Positions 26,260 to 34,805 of a stretch of DNA of 64,000 nucleotides are shown piece by piece. The notes under the pieces were generated by a model. It was not told where the DNA came from. It did no database searches and saw only the letters and a list, made by a program, of their open reading frames with translations. Every line of letters begins with the position of its first letter. The first letter of the stretch is position 1. Source of the DNA: Jannaschia formosa (GTDB lineage Bacteria; Pseudomonadota; Alphaproteobacteria; Rhodobacterales; Rhodobacteraceae); assembly GCF_003340555.1 (NCBI RefSeq), contig NZ_QPLJ01000017.1, positions 26,548-90,547 on the forward strand, read 5' to 3'. The position numbers were made by a program, and so were the translations under genes.

Positions 26260-26356
26260 CGCGCCGGACGACCGAATCGCCCCGGAAAGACGCTGCCGGG
26301 CTTCGCTCTCTCGGGACCCTTCCGGGCCTCCTGACTCGCCGAGATCGTCCGACGCG

Positions 26357-27412
26357 TCAGCGCGCCTGGAGCCGGGCGAGGGCGGCCGCCAGCACCGAGG
26401 CCTCGTGGGAGGTGCGGGAGGGCCGGGGATAGGGATCCTCGCCTCGGCTTATCCGCTCGGCGCTGTCGACGAGGCGGGTGACGGGGGCAAGGAAGACACG
26501 GGCGAAGGCGAAGGCCGCCAGCCCGAAGAAGGCCGCGCCGGCCAGCCCGAGAGCGGCGACATGGCTCAGCACCGCGTCGCGCTCGGCGGTCGCGATCGCG
26601 TAGTCCGCGCAGCCGACGAGACGCCAGCCGAAGCTCGGCAGGTCGCCGGACAGGACCTGCGGGACGACCGCGCAGATCTGCTCGCCCGCCTCCGGAAACG
26701 CCTCGCGCACGAGGCCGCTGCCGCCCGCGACGGCCAGCCGGAACGGCTCCAGCGCGAGCGGCTCCGGCGGGACGGCCCCGCTCGCCGCGGAGACGGAGCC
26801 GTTGGTCGACACCATGTAGAAGTCCATCCCGCGCGTCGCCGCCGACCCCTCCAGGTAACGCTCCAGCCAGGTCGAGTTGATGCGCAGGCCGATCACGCCC
26901 GTGATCGCGCCGTCCGGGCCCTGCACCGGCGCCGCGAGGTCGATGAAGCGCAGCGGCTCGGCGCCCTCCTGCCCGAGAAGGGCCTGGAGCAGCACGGCCT
27001 CGCGCACGTCCCCGGCGAAGCCCCCGCGCAGCCCGCCCGCGAACCACGGCCGCGCGGACACGTCCTGCCCTTCGAGCATCCCCCCCGACGCGACCCGCAC
27101 AACGCCGTCGACGCCCGCATATCCCGCCCAGGCGACGCGCTGGCCCTCGTTGACAAGGCCGTCCAGGAACACGCCCAGCCGCTCCGGATCGATCTGCGGC
27201 GCGCGCTCGACCACGTACTGGAGTTCGGACCAGTCCGATTCCAGCAGCCGCGCGACGTCCTGCGCCACCGTCTGCGTCTGGACCTGGGTCGTGCGGGCGA
27301 GCGTGCGCGTCCCGATATCCTCGGCAAAGCCCGGCAGCACGAATCCCACCGCGGCGAGCAGGGGGATCAGGCCTGCGCCGAAGCAGGCGAACACGGCGTT
27401 CCGGAGTTTCAT
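26357..27412 (-). CDS. Membrane sensor with Cache-like periplasmic domain and HAMP, no output domain
   Basis: A 351-residue protein: a membrane helix (NAVFACFGAGLIPLLAAVGFVL), about 235 residues in the periplasm with double-Cache features (ARPWFAGGLRGGFAGDVREAVLL, IDLAAPVQGPDGAITGVIGLRINSTWLERYL, and further FYMVSTNGSV), a second helix (ALGLAGAAFFGLAAFAFARVFL) and one HAMP domain (APVTRLVDSAERISRG). It stops right there, without kinase, methyl-accepting, GGDEF or EAL part. Start ATG 27412 has GCGAGGA upstream. It lies between the glucan synthase and GH8 genes, so it may regulate glucan output, but this is inference. Confidence 0.75.
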   Translation of the reverse strand: MKLRNAVFACFGAGLIPLLAAVGFVLPGFAEDIGTRTLARTTQVQTQTVAQDVARLLESDWSELQYVVERAPQIDPERLGVFLDGLVNEGQRVAWAGYAGVDGVVRVASGGMLEGQDVSARPWFAGGLRGGFAGDVREAVLLQALLGQEGAEPLRFIDLAAPVQGPDGAITGVIGLRINSTWLERYLEGSAATRGMDFYMVSTNGSVSAASGAVPPEPLALEPFRLAVAGGSGLVREAFPEAGEQICAVVPQVLSGDLPSFGWRLVGCADYAIATAERDAVLSHVAALGLAGAAFFGLAAFAFARVFLAPVTRLVDSAERISRGEDPYPRPSRTSHEASVLAAALARLQAR

Positions 27413-27641
27413 GCGGTGGTCCTCGCTGACTTCACGTCGATGCTGGCGCCGGGGCAAGGGAACCGCCCGGCGCTTCGTCATGCGCGCAGGATGCGACGAT
27501 TTCACGTCCATCCGTTGACGCAGCGTCGGCGTCCTCGGTCCAGGAGCGAAGGCCGCCTGCCGCATTCGACGGTCTAGGGGAGTCGGGGGGTGCCGGAAAG
27601 GTCCGGAGAGGACAAAGCCGCTGAGGTTTCCGGGGCCGACC

Positions 27642-28700
27642 TCATGGTCCGGCGCCGTCGCCCAGGCAGTGCGGCGCCGCCTCCGATGCGGCGAGCGCGG
27701 CCAGGAGGTGCAGCGTCGCGGGATAGTAGGCCTGCGAGGCGGTCCAGCCCGGAATCGTGGCAGCAGGGACCGCTGCGCCGGAACAGGTCACGAGGGCGGC
27801 GACCGCGGCATAGCCCGGCGCGTCGCTCGTCTCGATCACGCGCCCGGTCCCCGCCTCCGCCCGCACCGGCGTGGCCTCCGGGGTCGCCGCCAGCAGCGCC
27901 CGCACGCGGGCCACGGCGGGATGCGCGAACCGTCCCGACCAGATCAGGTAGAGCGGGACCCGCAGCGCGTCGTAGCCGTAAGCGCCGGACAGGCCTGCGG
28001 GGCGCGACCAGCCCGCGTCGTCCCGCGTCGCCCAGTCCGGGACGAGGCCGGGTGCGGCGAGCTCCGCTAGACCCGCCTCGCCGTCGGCGGCGGCGCGCGC
28101 CAGCCGCGGCAGGCCGAAGCTCGCCGCGAGGTCGTGCAGCGCGAGCGGCATGAGGTAGGAGGGGTTGATCGTCTCGGCCCCGGGGGCCGCGAACCGCTCC
28201 GCCGCCGGGCGGAGCAGGAGCGTATCCCCGCCCGGCGCCGCGACCACGAGGATCCGGTCGATCGCCTCGGCAACGGCGCGGGCGCGCCGGGCGAGCGCCG
28301 GGTCGCCGAACCGGCGCGCGGCGCGCAGATGCGCCCAGGCGAAGAAGAGGTCCCCGTCGGTCGCGTTGTTGTAGTCGGCCACGCCCTCGCCCGGGCGCCA
28401 GCGCCAGGCGAGCAGCGGGTCCTGCCGGACGGCCAGATGCGTCTCGGTCCAGGCGCGCAGACGGTCGAAGGCATCCCGGTCGTCGAAGGCCACGGCCAGC
28501 AGCATGGCCCAGCCCTGTCCCTCCGAATGGCTCGCCTCGCCCTGCAGCGCGTCGACGACGCGCCCCTCGGGATCCAGGAACGCCGCCTTCCAGCACTCCC
28601 AGGCCTCCGGCCAGCCCCCGCGGCCGGTCAGGGCCCGGGCCGATCCCGTGCCGAGCGCGCCGGCGGCAAGCGCCGAGGAAAGGAGGTCCCTGCGTCTCAT
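27642..28700 (-). CDS. GH8 endoglucanase
   Basis: A 352-residue secreted glycoside hydrolase. Twin-arginine-like signal peptide (MRRRDLLSSALAAGALGTGSARA), then the family-8 (alpha/alpha)6 fold with catalytic acid Glu60 in SHSEGQGWAML and the conserved Asp pair in NNATDGDLFFAWA (115-117). GH8 members cut beta-1,4-glucan, mixed-linkage glucan or chitosan; BcsZ is the cellulose-operon version. Next to a BgsA-like synthase it probably trims or releases the polymer. It is on the opposite strand to the synthase, 229 bp upstream of the sensor gene in the same direction. Confidence 0.88.
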   Translation of the reverse strand: MRRRDLLSSALAAGALGTGSARALTGRGGWPEAWECWKAAFLDPEGRVVDALQGEASHSEGQGWAMLLAVAFDDRDAFDRLRAWTETHLAVRQDPLLAWRWRPGEGVADYNNATDGDLFFAWAHLRAARRFGDPALARRARAVAEAIDRILVVAAPGGDTLLLRPAAERFAAPGAETINPSYLMPLALHDLAASFGLPRLARAAADGEAGLAELAAPGLVPDWATRDDAGWSRPAGLSGAYGYDALRVPLYLIWSGRFAHPAVARVRALLAATPEATPVRAEAGTGRVIETSDAPGYAAVAALVTCSGAAVPAATIPGWTASQAYYPATLHLLAALAASEAAPHCLGDGAGP

Positions 28701-28857
28701 CCGGGTCTTCCTCGCATTCGCGGGCCGTCGGAGGCAATCTTGCCGTCGGGGCCTGGCCCGATCGCGCCAAGCTTCAAACCCGGAACAAGCAGCCGACCAC
28801 GGGAGCGAGTGCGACGGCGGAGGGGAGAGTGTCGGGGGCGCGGCAGACCGTGGCCGA

Positions 28858-29025
28858 TCAGTCCGGCTGGAAGAACAGGGCCACCCCGGCTGCGACGAGG
28901 GCCACGGACAGGACACGGGCCCAGGTGATCGCGACGGTGGCTCGACCGGCGAAACCAAGGCGGTCGGCGACCAGAGCCATTACCCCGAGGGCGAGGACGA
29001 CCAGGAAGGCAAGTGTCGCCGTCAC
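28858..29025 (-). CDS. Small two-helix membrane protein, 55 residues
   Basis: A GTG-initiated frame of 56 codons translates to a protein beginning MTATLAFLVVLALGVMALVADR and ending VALVAAGVALFFQPD: two hydrophobic helices joined by a short charged loop (DRLGFAGRAT). The composition is clearly that of a membrane protein rather than of a random frame in GC-rich DNA. It lies upstream of the GH8 gene on the same strand. The Shine-Dalgarno site is weak, and I do not recognise the family. Confidence 0.5.
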   Translation of the reverse strand: MTATLAFLVVLALGVMALVADRLGFAGRATVAITWARVLSVALVAAGVALFFQPD

Positions 29026-29047
29026 GGGTCAGGCTCTACGGACGGAT

Positions 29048-29073
29048 GTCCGGCGATCCACGCTTCGCCGGAC
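29048..29073 (-). terminator. Hairpin at the end of the long leftward catabolic operon
   Basis: GTCCGGCGA and its complement TCGCCGGAC flank an 8-base loop, 27 bases past the stop of the KduD-like gene. It lacks a clear U-run, but its place at the end of about 11.7 kb of same-strand genes suggests a terminator. Confidence 0.5.
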
Positions 29074-29099
29074 CCCCGATCTGATCCATCGTGGCGCGT

Positions 29100-29816
29100 T
29101 CATCGCGAAAGCCATCCGCCATCGACGGCCAGCACGGTTCCGTGGATCGCGGACGCCGCGTCGGAGCAGAGGAAGACGACGGGGCCTGCGATCTCCTCCG
29201 GCCTCAACCATCGCCCGAGCGGGATGCGGGCCAGCAAGGCGGCCTCGCGGTCCGGATCGACCTGCAGTGCGGCGGTGTTGTCGGTCGCGACATAGCCCGG
29301 CGCGACCGCGTTGACGTTGACCCCGAGGGGCGCCCACTCGTTGGCGAGGGCGCGCGTCAGGTTGGCGAGCGCGCCCTTGGACGCGGCATAGCCCGGCACG
29401 GTCAGCCCGCCCTGCTGGCTCAGCACCGAGGCCACGTTGACGATGTGGCCGCGCCCCCGCGCCACCATCTTCGCGCCGAGCGCCCGGGACAGAAGGAAAG
29501 GCGCGTCGAGGTTCACGGCCATGACCGCGTCCCAGTCCTCCGTCGGGTGCTCGGCGGCCGGCGCGCGGCGGATCGTGCCCGCGTTGTTGACGAGGATGTC
29601 GATGCGGGTGCCGTCGAGGTCGCGCAGCAGCGCGTCGATCGCCGCGCGGTCTGACAGGTCGCAGTCGCGGGGGCGGAGGCCGGGGGGCGGGTCGGCCTCG
29701 ATCCGCGTTCCGACCCCGATCACCTCGGCGCCGGCCTGCGCCAGCGCGGCGGCGATGGCCGCGCCGATCCCGCGGCTGGCCCCGGTGACGAGCGCCGTGC
29801 GGCCCGCGAGGCTCAT
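29100..29816 (-). CDS. SDR-family dehydrogenase, KduD-like
   Basis: A 238-residue short-chain dehydrogenase: NAD-binding TGASRGIG near residue 11, NNAG near 77, catalytic Ser in VASVLSQQGG, YxxxK as YAASK near 148, and C-terminal IPLGRWLRPEEIAGPVVFLCSDAASAIHGTVLAVDGGWLSR, which is very close to 2-deoxy-D-gluconate 3-dehydrogenase/KduD. It is the last gene of the leftward operon and overlaps lpd by four bases. In this setting it may oxidise a hydroxy or keto-sugar intermediate; the actual substrate is unknown. Confidence 0.82.
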   Translation of the reverse strand: MSLAGRTALVTGASRGIGAAIAAALAQAGAEVIGVGTRIEADPPPGLRPRDCDLSDRAAIDALLRDLDGTRIDILVNNAGTIRRAPAAEHPTEDWDAVMAVNLDAPFLLSRALGAKMVARGRGHIVNVASVLSQQGGLTVPGYAASKGALANLTRALANEWAPLGVNVNAVAPGYVATDNTAALQVDPDREAALLARIPLGRWLRPEEIAGPVVFLCSDAASAIHGTVLAVDGGWLSR

Positions 29817-31186
29817 AGGTCCGTCAACATGCCGAGCGCCCGCTCGGCCGCGAAGGCCGTGGTCTCGGACAGGGTCGGATGTGCGTGGATCGTGAGGCCG
29901 ATATCCTCCAGCGTGGCCCCCATTTCGAGGGCGAGCGTGATCTCGGACAGAAGCTCGCCCGCGTTGCGCCCGACGATGGTGCCGCCCAGCAGGCGCAGCG
30001 TCCCGGGGTCGTAGACCAGCTTGGTCAGCCCGTCGCCGCCGCCCGAGGCAAGGTTGCGACCGCTCGCCGCCCAGGGGAAGGACGTCGTTTTGACCGTGAG
30101 GCCCCGCGCCTTCGCTTCGGCTTCGGTCGGGCCGATCCAGGCCAGCTCCGGGTCGGTATAGGCGACCGACGGGATGAGGATCGTGTCGAGCGCGGCGCGG
30201 TGGCCTGCCGCGACCTCGGCCACGACATGGCCCTGATGCGTCGCACGATGGGCCAGCATCGGCAGGCCCGAGACGTCGCCGATGGCGTAGATATGCGGCT
30301 GGTCGGTGCGGCCGGCCGCATCGCTCGCGATCTCGCCGCGCGCGGTCACGGTCAGGCCCGCGGCCTCGGCGCCCACCCGGTCGCCATTGGCGCGGCGGCC
30401 GACGGACTGGATCACCGCGTCGGCCTCGATCCGCCCGGCGAAATCGCCGGTGCAGGTCAGCGTCAGGGCGTCGCCCGCCTCGACCTCTTCGACCCGCGTG
30501 TCCGTGTGCAGCGTCACGCCGTGGCCCTCCAGCGCGCGGGCGAGGATCGCCACCGCCTGCGGGTCGGCGCCGGGCGCGATCTGTGGCGACAGCTCGACCA
30601 CCGCCACCTCGGATCCGAGGGCGGAATAGATCGTCGCCATCTCCAGCCCGATGATGCCGCCGCCGACGATGGCGAGGCGGTCCGGCACCTCGCGCAGCTC
30701 CAGCGCGGCGGCGCTGTCCCAGATGCGCGGATCGTCGGGCCAGCCGGGCAGGCGCACCGGGCGCGAGCCCACGGCGACAACGGCGCGGTCGAACTCCAGC
30801 GCCTCGCCGTCGATCTCGACCGCGTTCTGGCCGGTGAAGGTGGCGGTCCCGCGCCGCTCGGTCACCTTGCGGCGCGCGGCCAGCCCGCCCAGCCCGCCGG
30901 TCAGGCCGCCGACGATTCCGTCCTTTCGCGCGCGCAGCGCGTCGAGGTCGATCCGGGGCTTGCCGAAGGCGATGCCCCAGCCGGCCATGTCCTGCGCCGA
31001 ACGGATCACCTCGGCCGCGTGCAGCAGCGCCTTGGACGGGATGCAGCCCTCGTTCAGGCAGACCCCGCCCAGCCGCTCGCGCGCGTCGACCAGCGTGACC
31101 TTCAGGCCCAGATCGGCGGCGCGGAAGGCGCAGGCATAGCCGCCCGGCCCTGCGCCGATGACGAGGAGGTCGCAGCGATCGGTCAT
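29813..31186 (-). CDS. lpd: Dihydrolipoyl dehydrogenase (E3)
   Basis: A 457-residue flavoprotein that re-oxidises lipoyl groups with NAD+. FAD-binding VIGAGPGGYACAFRAADLG, the redox disulfide in GGVCLNEGCIPSKALLHAAE, NAD-binding IVGGGIIGLEMATIYSALGSEVAVVE, the second FAD motif IYAIGDVSG and the catalytic His-Glu pair in HAHPTLSE are intact. It overlaps the E2 gene (31183) and the KduD-like gene by four bases each, so this is the E3 dedicated to the acyloin/2-oxoacid complex encoded upstream. Confidence 0.95.
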   Translation of the reverse strand: MTDRCDLLVIGAGPGGYACAFRAADLGLKVTLVDARERLGGVCLNEGCIPSKALLHAAEVIRSAQDMAGWGIAFGKPRIDLDALRARKDGIVGGLTGGLGGLAARRKVTERRGTATFTGQNAVEIDGEALEFDRAVVAVGSRPVRLPGWPDDPRIWDSAAALELREVPDRLAIVGGGIIGLEMATIYSALGSEVAVVELSPQIAPGADPQAVAILARALEGHGVTLHTDTRVEEVEAGDALTLTCTGDFAGRIEADAVIQSVGRRANGDRVGAEAAGLTVTARGEIASDAAGRTDQPHIYAIGDVSGLPMLAHRATHQGHVVAEVAAGHRAALDTILIPSVAYTDPELAWIGPTEAEAKARGLTVKTTSFPWAASGRNLASGGGDGLTKLVYDPGTLRLLGGTIVGRNAGELLSEITLALEMGATLEDIGLTIHAHPTLSETTAFAAERALGMLTDL

Positions 31187-32070
31187 ATCGTCATCCTTCG
31201 CGGATCGGCGATCAGGCCCGCGTGATGGGCGAGGAAGCGCGCGGCGTCCGCGCCGTTGATGACGCGGTGGTCATAGCTGAGGTCGAGCGGCACCATCGGC
31301 ACGGGGCGCGGGGTCTCGCCCTCCCAGACGGTGACGGTCTCGGTCCGGGTCAGGCCCAGGATGGCCAGCTCGGGCGGGTTGACGATGGGCGTGAAGGCGG
31401 TGCCGCCGATCCCGCCCAGGTTCGAGATCGTCATCGAGGCGCCCCCCATCTCGTCCGGGCCGAGCTTGCGGGCGTTCGCTCGCGCGGCGAGGTCGGCGAT
31501 CTCTGCCGCGATGGCGAGCAGCCCCTTCCGGTCCGCGTCCCGGATCACCGGCACCAGCAGCCCGTGGGGCGTGTCCACCGCGATGCCGACATGGACGTAG
31601 CCCTTCAGGATCAGCGTCTCGCCGTCCGGGGACAGCGAGGCGTTGAAGCGCGGGAAGGCGCGCAGCGCGCGGGCCAGCGCGGCGACGTGGAAGGCGAGCG
31701 CCGTGAGCTTCACGCCCTGCGCCTCGGCCTCGGGGCGCCAGGCCTTGCGCAGCGCCTCCAGCGCCGAGACGTCGGCGCGGTCGTGATGGGTCACGGCCGG
31801 GATCAGCGCCTGCGCCGCGGCGAGGTTGCGGGCCGAGAGGCGGGCGATGCGGCTCGTCGGTTCCTCGGTCACGGGGCCGTATTGCGCATGGTCCACGTCC
31901 CAGTAGGACCTGTCGCCCGCTTGCGCCGCGGCCGGGGCAGGGGCCGCGCCGCCCGACACGTCCTCGCGGACGAGGGTCGTGCGGCCAAGGCTGCGGGCGA
32001 GTTCGGCCAGGTCGACGCCCTTCTCGCGCGCGAGCTTTCGGACGGAGGGGCTGGCGGTAATGTCGGTCAT
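31183..32070 (-). CDS. E2 acyltransferase core without lipoyl domain
   Basis: A 295-residue dihydrolipoamide acyltransferase. Residues 1-36 are a peripheral-subunit-binding domain (ASPSVRKLAREKGVDLAELARSLG); a linker and a complete catalytic domain follow, ending with the active-site motif LSYDHRVINGADAARF (His268). The lipoyl domain normally in front is absent. The lipoyl domains are on a separate protein encoded 1.4 kb upstream (33519-34805), with the dehydrogenase gene in between. Start at ATG 32070 is clear since the frame upstream is a shadow of the dehydrogenase gene. Confidence 0.88.
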   Translation of the reverse strand: MTDITASPSVRKLAREKGVDLAELARSLGRTTLVREDVSGGAAPAPAAAQAGDRSYWDVDHAQYGPVTEEPTSRIARLSARNLAAAQALIPAVTHHDRADVSALEALRKAWRPEAEAQGVKLTALAFHVAALARALRAFPRFNASLSPDGETLILKGYVHVGIAVDTPHGLLVPVIRDADRKGLLAIAAEIADLAARANARKLGPDEMGGASMTISNLGGIGGTAFTPIVNPPELAILGLTRTETVTVWEGETPRPVPMVPLDLSYDHRVINGADAARFLAHHAGLIADPRRMTI

Positions 32071-32080
32071 GTCCGCCCCC

Positions 32081-33505
32081 TCACCAGCTTGCCGAGATGT
32101 ACTGGGTCTCCATGAACTCCAGCATCCCCTCGTGCCCGCCCTCGCGGCCGAGGCCCGACTGCTTGGTTCCGCCGAAGGGCGCGGCCGGGTCGCTGACCAG
32201 CCCGCGGTTGAGACCCACCATGCCGTAGTCGAGCCGCTCGCAGACCTGCAGCGCGCGCTTGAAGTCGCCCGAGAAGACATAGGCGACCAGACCGTATTCG
32301 GTCGCGTTGGCGCGGGCGATGGCGTCTTCCTGATCGGTGAAGGTCTGGATCGCGGCGACGGGGCCGAAGATCTCGTCATGGACGCAATCGGCCGTCTCGG
32401 GGACGTTCGACAGGACGGTGGGCGGGTAGAAGTAGCCGGGGCCGTCCGGCACCTCGCCGCCGGTCTCGACCTTCGCGCCCTTGGCGACCGCGTCGGCCAC
32501 GAAGGCGGCGACCTTGTCGCGGGTATCGGCATTGACCAGCGGGCCCACATCGACCGAGGGGTCGGTGCCGTCGCCGACCTTCAGCGCCGCCATGGCCTCG
32601 GTCAGTCGGCGGGTGAACTCGGGGGCCACGGCGGCGTGGACGTAGATTCGGTTGGCGGCGGTGCAGGCCTCACCCAGGTTGCGCATCTTGGCCAGCATCG
32701 TGCCCTCGATCGCGGTGTCCATATCGGCATCCTCGAAGACCAGCACGGGCGCGTTGCCCCCCAGCTCCATCGCGGGCTTCAGCACCTGATCGGCGGCCGA
32801 CTTCAGAAGCTTCCGGCCGACGCCGGTCGAGCCGGTGAAGCTGACCACGCGCACGCGCGGGTCGTGCAGCATGTGGTCGACCAGCGCCCCGGTCTTCCTC
32901 GACGGCAGCACGTTGACGAGGCCCTTTGGCACGCCCGCCTCCGCCAGGAGCGGCATCAGCGCCAGCATGGTCAGCGGCGTCTCGGAGGCGGGCTTGATGA
33001 TGACGCCGCAGCCGGCGGCCAGCGCGGGCGCGATCTTCCGCGTGCCCATGGCGGCCGGATAGTTCCAGGGCGTGACCAGCACGGCCAGCCCGGCGGGCTT
33101 GTGCTGCACGAGGATGCGCGCGCCCGAGGCCGGGGCGTGGGTGATGAGCCCGTCGGCGCGGACCGCCTCCTCGGCGAACCAGCGGAAGAACTCGGCGGCA
33201 TAGGCCGCCTCGCCGCGCGCGTCGGCGCCGGCCTTGCCGTTCTCGAGCGTGATGAGACGGGCGAAATGGTCGAGCCGGTCGGTCATCAGCTCCCATGCGC
33301 GGCGCAGCACCTCGGAGCGCTGGCGCGGCGTCCGCGCGGCCCAGTCCGCCATCGCGCGCTCGGCCGCGTCGAGGGCCGCGTCTGCGTCGGCGATGTCGGC
33401 CGAGGCGACGGAGGCCAGCACCTCCTCGGTCGCGGGGTTGATGACGTCGAAGCGCTCGGCCGTCCTGTGCCAGTCGCCGTCGATATAGAGGTCGGTATGG
33501 TCCAT
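32081..33505 (-). CDS. Aldehyde dehydrogenase, succinate-semialdehyde type
   Basis: A 474-residue NAD(P)-dependent aldehyde dehydrogenase of the GabD group: PWNYPAAMGTRKIAPALAAGCGVIIKPASETP, FTGSTGVGRKLL, catalytic Glu in MELGGNAPVLVF and catalytic Cys in LGEACTAANRIYV, and the C-terminal PFGGTKQSGLGREGGHEGMLEF. It lies between the two E2-type genes with gaps of only 10 and 13 bp. In this operon it may oxidise the aldehyde released by the complex; the real substrate could differ from succinate semialdehyde. Confidence 0.9.
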   Translation of the reverse strand: MDHTDLYIDGDWHRTAERFDVINPATEEVLASVASADIADADAALDAAERAMADWAARTPRQRSEVLRRAWELMTDRLDHFARLITLENGKAGADARGEAAYAAEFFRWFAEEAVRADGLITHAPASGARILVQHKPAGLAVLVTPWNYPAAMGTRKIAPALAAGCGVIIKPASETPLTMLALMPLLAEAGVPKGLVNVLPSRKTGALVDHMLHDPRVRVVSFTGSTGVGRKLLKSAADQVLKPAMELGGNAPVLVFEDADMDTAIEGTMLAKMRNLGEACTAANRIYVHAAVAPEFTRRLTEAMAALKVGDGTDPSVDVGPLVNADTRDKVAAFVADAVAKGAKVETGGEVPDGPGYFYPPTVLSNVPETADCVHDEIFGPVAAIQTFTDQEDAIARANATEYGLVAYVFSGDFKRALQVCERLDYGMVGLNRGLVSDPAAPFGGTKQSGLGREGGHEGMLEFMETQYISASW

Positions 33506-33518
33506 GAAGGGCCTCCGG

Positions 33519-34805
33519 TCAGAGCAGGTGGCGGAGCGGCTGCTCCATCCGGCCCGCGAAGGTGGTCAGGAGCGCGATGGCGGCGGGCGCGTCGAGCGCA
33601 CCCGCCGCGCAGTCGAGCGTCAGGGTCAGGCCATGCGGGGAGTTCAGCACGGTCAGCACGGGGACCGGCTCCGCCCCCATCGAGACGGTGCGCAGGGCCG
33701 TGCCGCGCAGGTCGCGCAGGATCAGGTCGGGGGCGGCCTCGGTCGGCGCGACCCCCGAAAGGGTGCGGGTGGCGGGGACGGCGTAGGCGCGGCTTTGGCC
33801 CGCGCGCTCCACCGCGACGGTTGCGGGCGCGTCGAGTCCCGCGCCCGCGAGACCGGCGAGCAGGGCCTCGGCGTCGAGCCCCGCCGCCTCGGCGGCCCAG
33901 GCGGCAAAGGCGTCGAAGCCCTCGGCGGGCACCTCTGCCATCAGGCTGCGCGGGGCGGCGGCGACGGTCGCGGTAGCGGGTGCGGCGGTCCTGGAGGGCA
34001 GGGCGCGCAGCACCTCCAGGTCCTTGACATGATATGGCTGGGGATGGCCGGCGGCGACGAGGTCGGCGAGGTCCAGGCCCTCCTCCAGCGCCAGGCGGCG
34101 GGCCTTGGGCGAGGCCAGGATGCGGCCGCCCGGAGCCGGCGCGATTGGGGCGCGGGCCGTCTCGGGCGCCTCGGCCGTCTGCTCGGGCGCGGGGGGCGCG
34201 GAAGGCGTAGAGACGGGGGCGGCGGCGGAGCGGGTGGCGGTGCGCGTGGGCTTCGTCTTGCTCACGATGGCGACGGGCTGGCCCACGGGCACGTCCTCGC
34301 CCGCCTGGGCGAGCGTTGCGGCGAGGTAGCCGTCGACCCCGGCGGGCACCTCCATCGTGGCCTTGTCGGTCTCGACCTCGAACAGCGCGGCGTCGGCCGA
34401 GACCGCGTCGCCCGGCGCGACCAGCCAGGCGACGATGCGGCCCGCGTCCTGTGCCATGCCAAGCTGTGGCATGGTCACGCTGCGGCCCTCGGGCAGGTCG
34501 TCGGAGGCGTCCGGGCCCGCGGCGGGTTCCGGCCCCGTGGCGGGCGCATCCTCCGCGACGTCCTCGGCGCTGTCCGAGATGCGGGCGATGACGGCGCCCA
34601 CGGCGACCTCGGCCCCGGCCTCGGCCGTGACGTTGGTGAGGAAGCCGGCCTCCGCGGCCTCGACCTCCATCACCGCCTTGTCGGTCTCGACCTCGAAGAG
34701 CGCCTCGCCCTTGGCCACGGCGTCGCCCGGCGCCTTGAGCCAGGAGACGATCTTGCCCGCGTCCTGCGCCATGCCGAGTTGCGGCATCGTGACGTCACGC
34801 GGCAT
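33519..34805 (-). CDS. Double-lipoyl E2-like scaffold with degenerate catalytic domain
   Basis: A 428-residue protein with two lipoyl domains, each with the lipoylated DKA motif (Lys43 in VETDKAVMEV and Lys148 in VETDKATMEV), a long Ala/Pro linker, a peripheral-subunit-binding domain (ILASPKARRLALEEGLDLADLVAAG, about 230-255) and a C-terminal segment that looks like a worn acyltransferase domain. Its end reads TLDCAAGALDAPAAIALL where E2 enzymes have DHRVxDG, so the catalytic His is lost. It probably supplies swinging arms to the core E2 encoded at 31183-32070. It overlaps the E1-beta gene. Confidence 0.88.
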   Translation of the reverse strand: MPRDVTMPQLGMAQDAGKIVSWLKAPGDAVAKGEALFEVETDKAVMEVEAAEAGFLTNVTAEAGAEVAVGAVIARISDSAEDVAEDAPATGPEPAAGPDASDDLPEGRSVTMPQLGMAQDAGRIVAWLVAPGDAVSADAALFEVETDKATMEVPAGVDGYLAATLAQAGEDVPVGQPVAIVSKTKPTRTATRSAAAPVSTPSAPPAPEQTAEAPETARAPIAPAPGGRILASPKARRLALEEGLDLADLVAAGHPQPYHVKDLEVLRALPSRTAAPATATVAAAPRSLMAEVPAEGFDAFAAWAAEAAGLDAEALLAGLAGAGLDAPATVAVERAGQSRAYAVPATRTLSGVAPTEAAPDLILRDLRGTALRTVSMGAEPVPVLTVLNSPHGLTLTLDCAAGALDAPAAIALLTTFAGRMEQPLRHLL

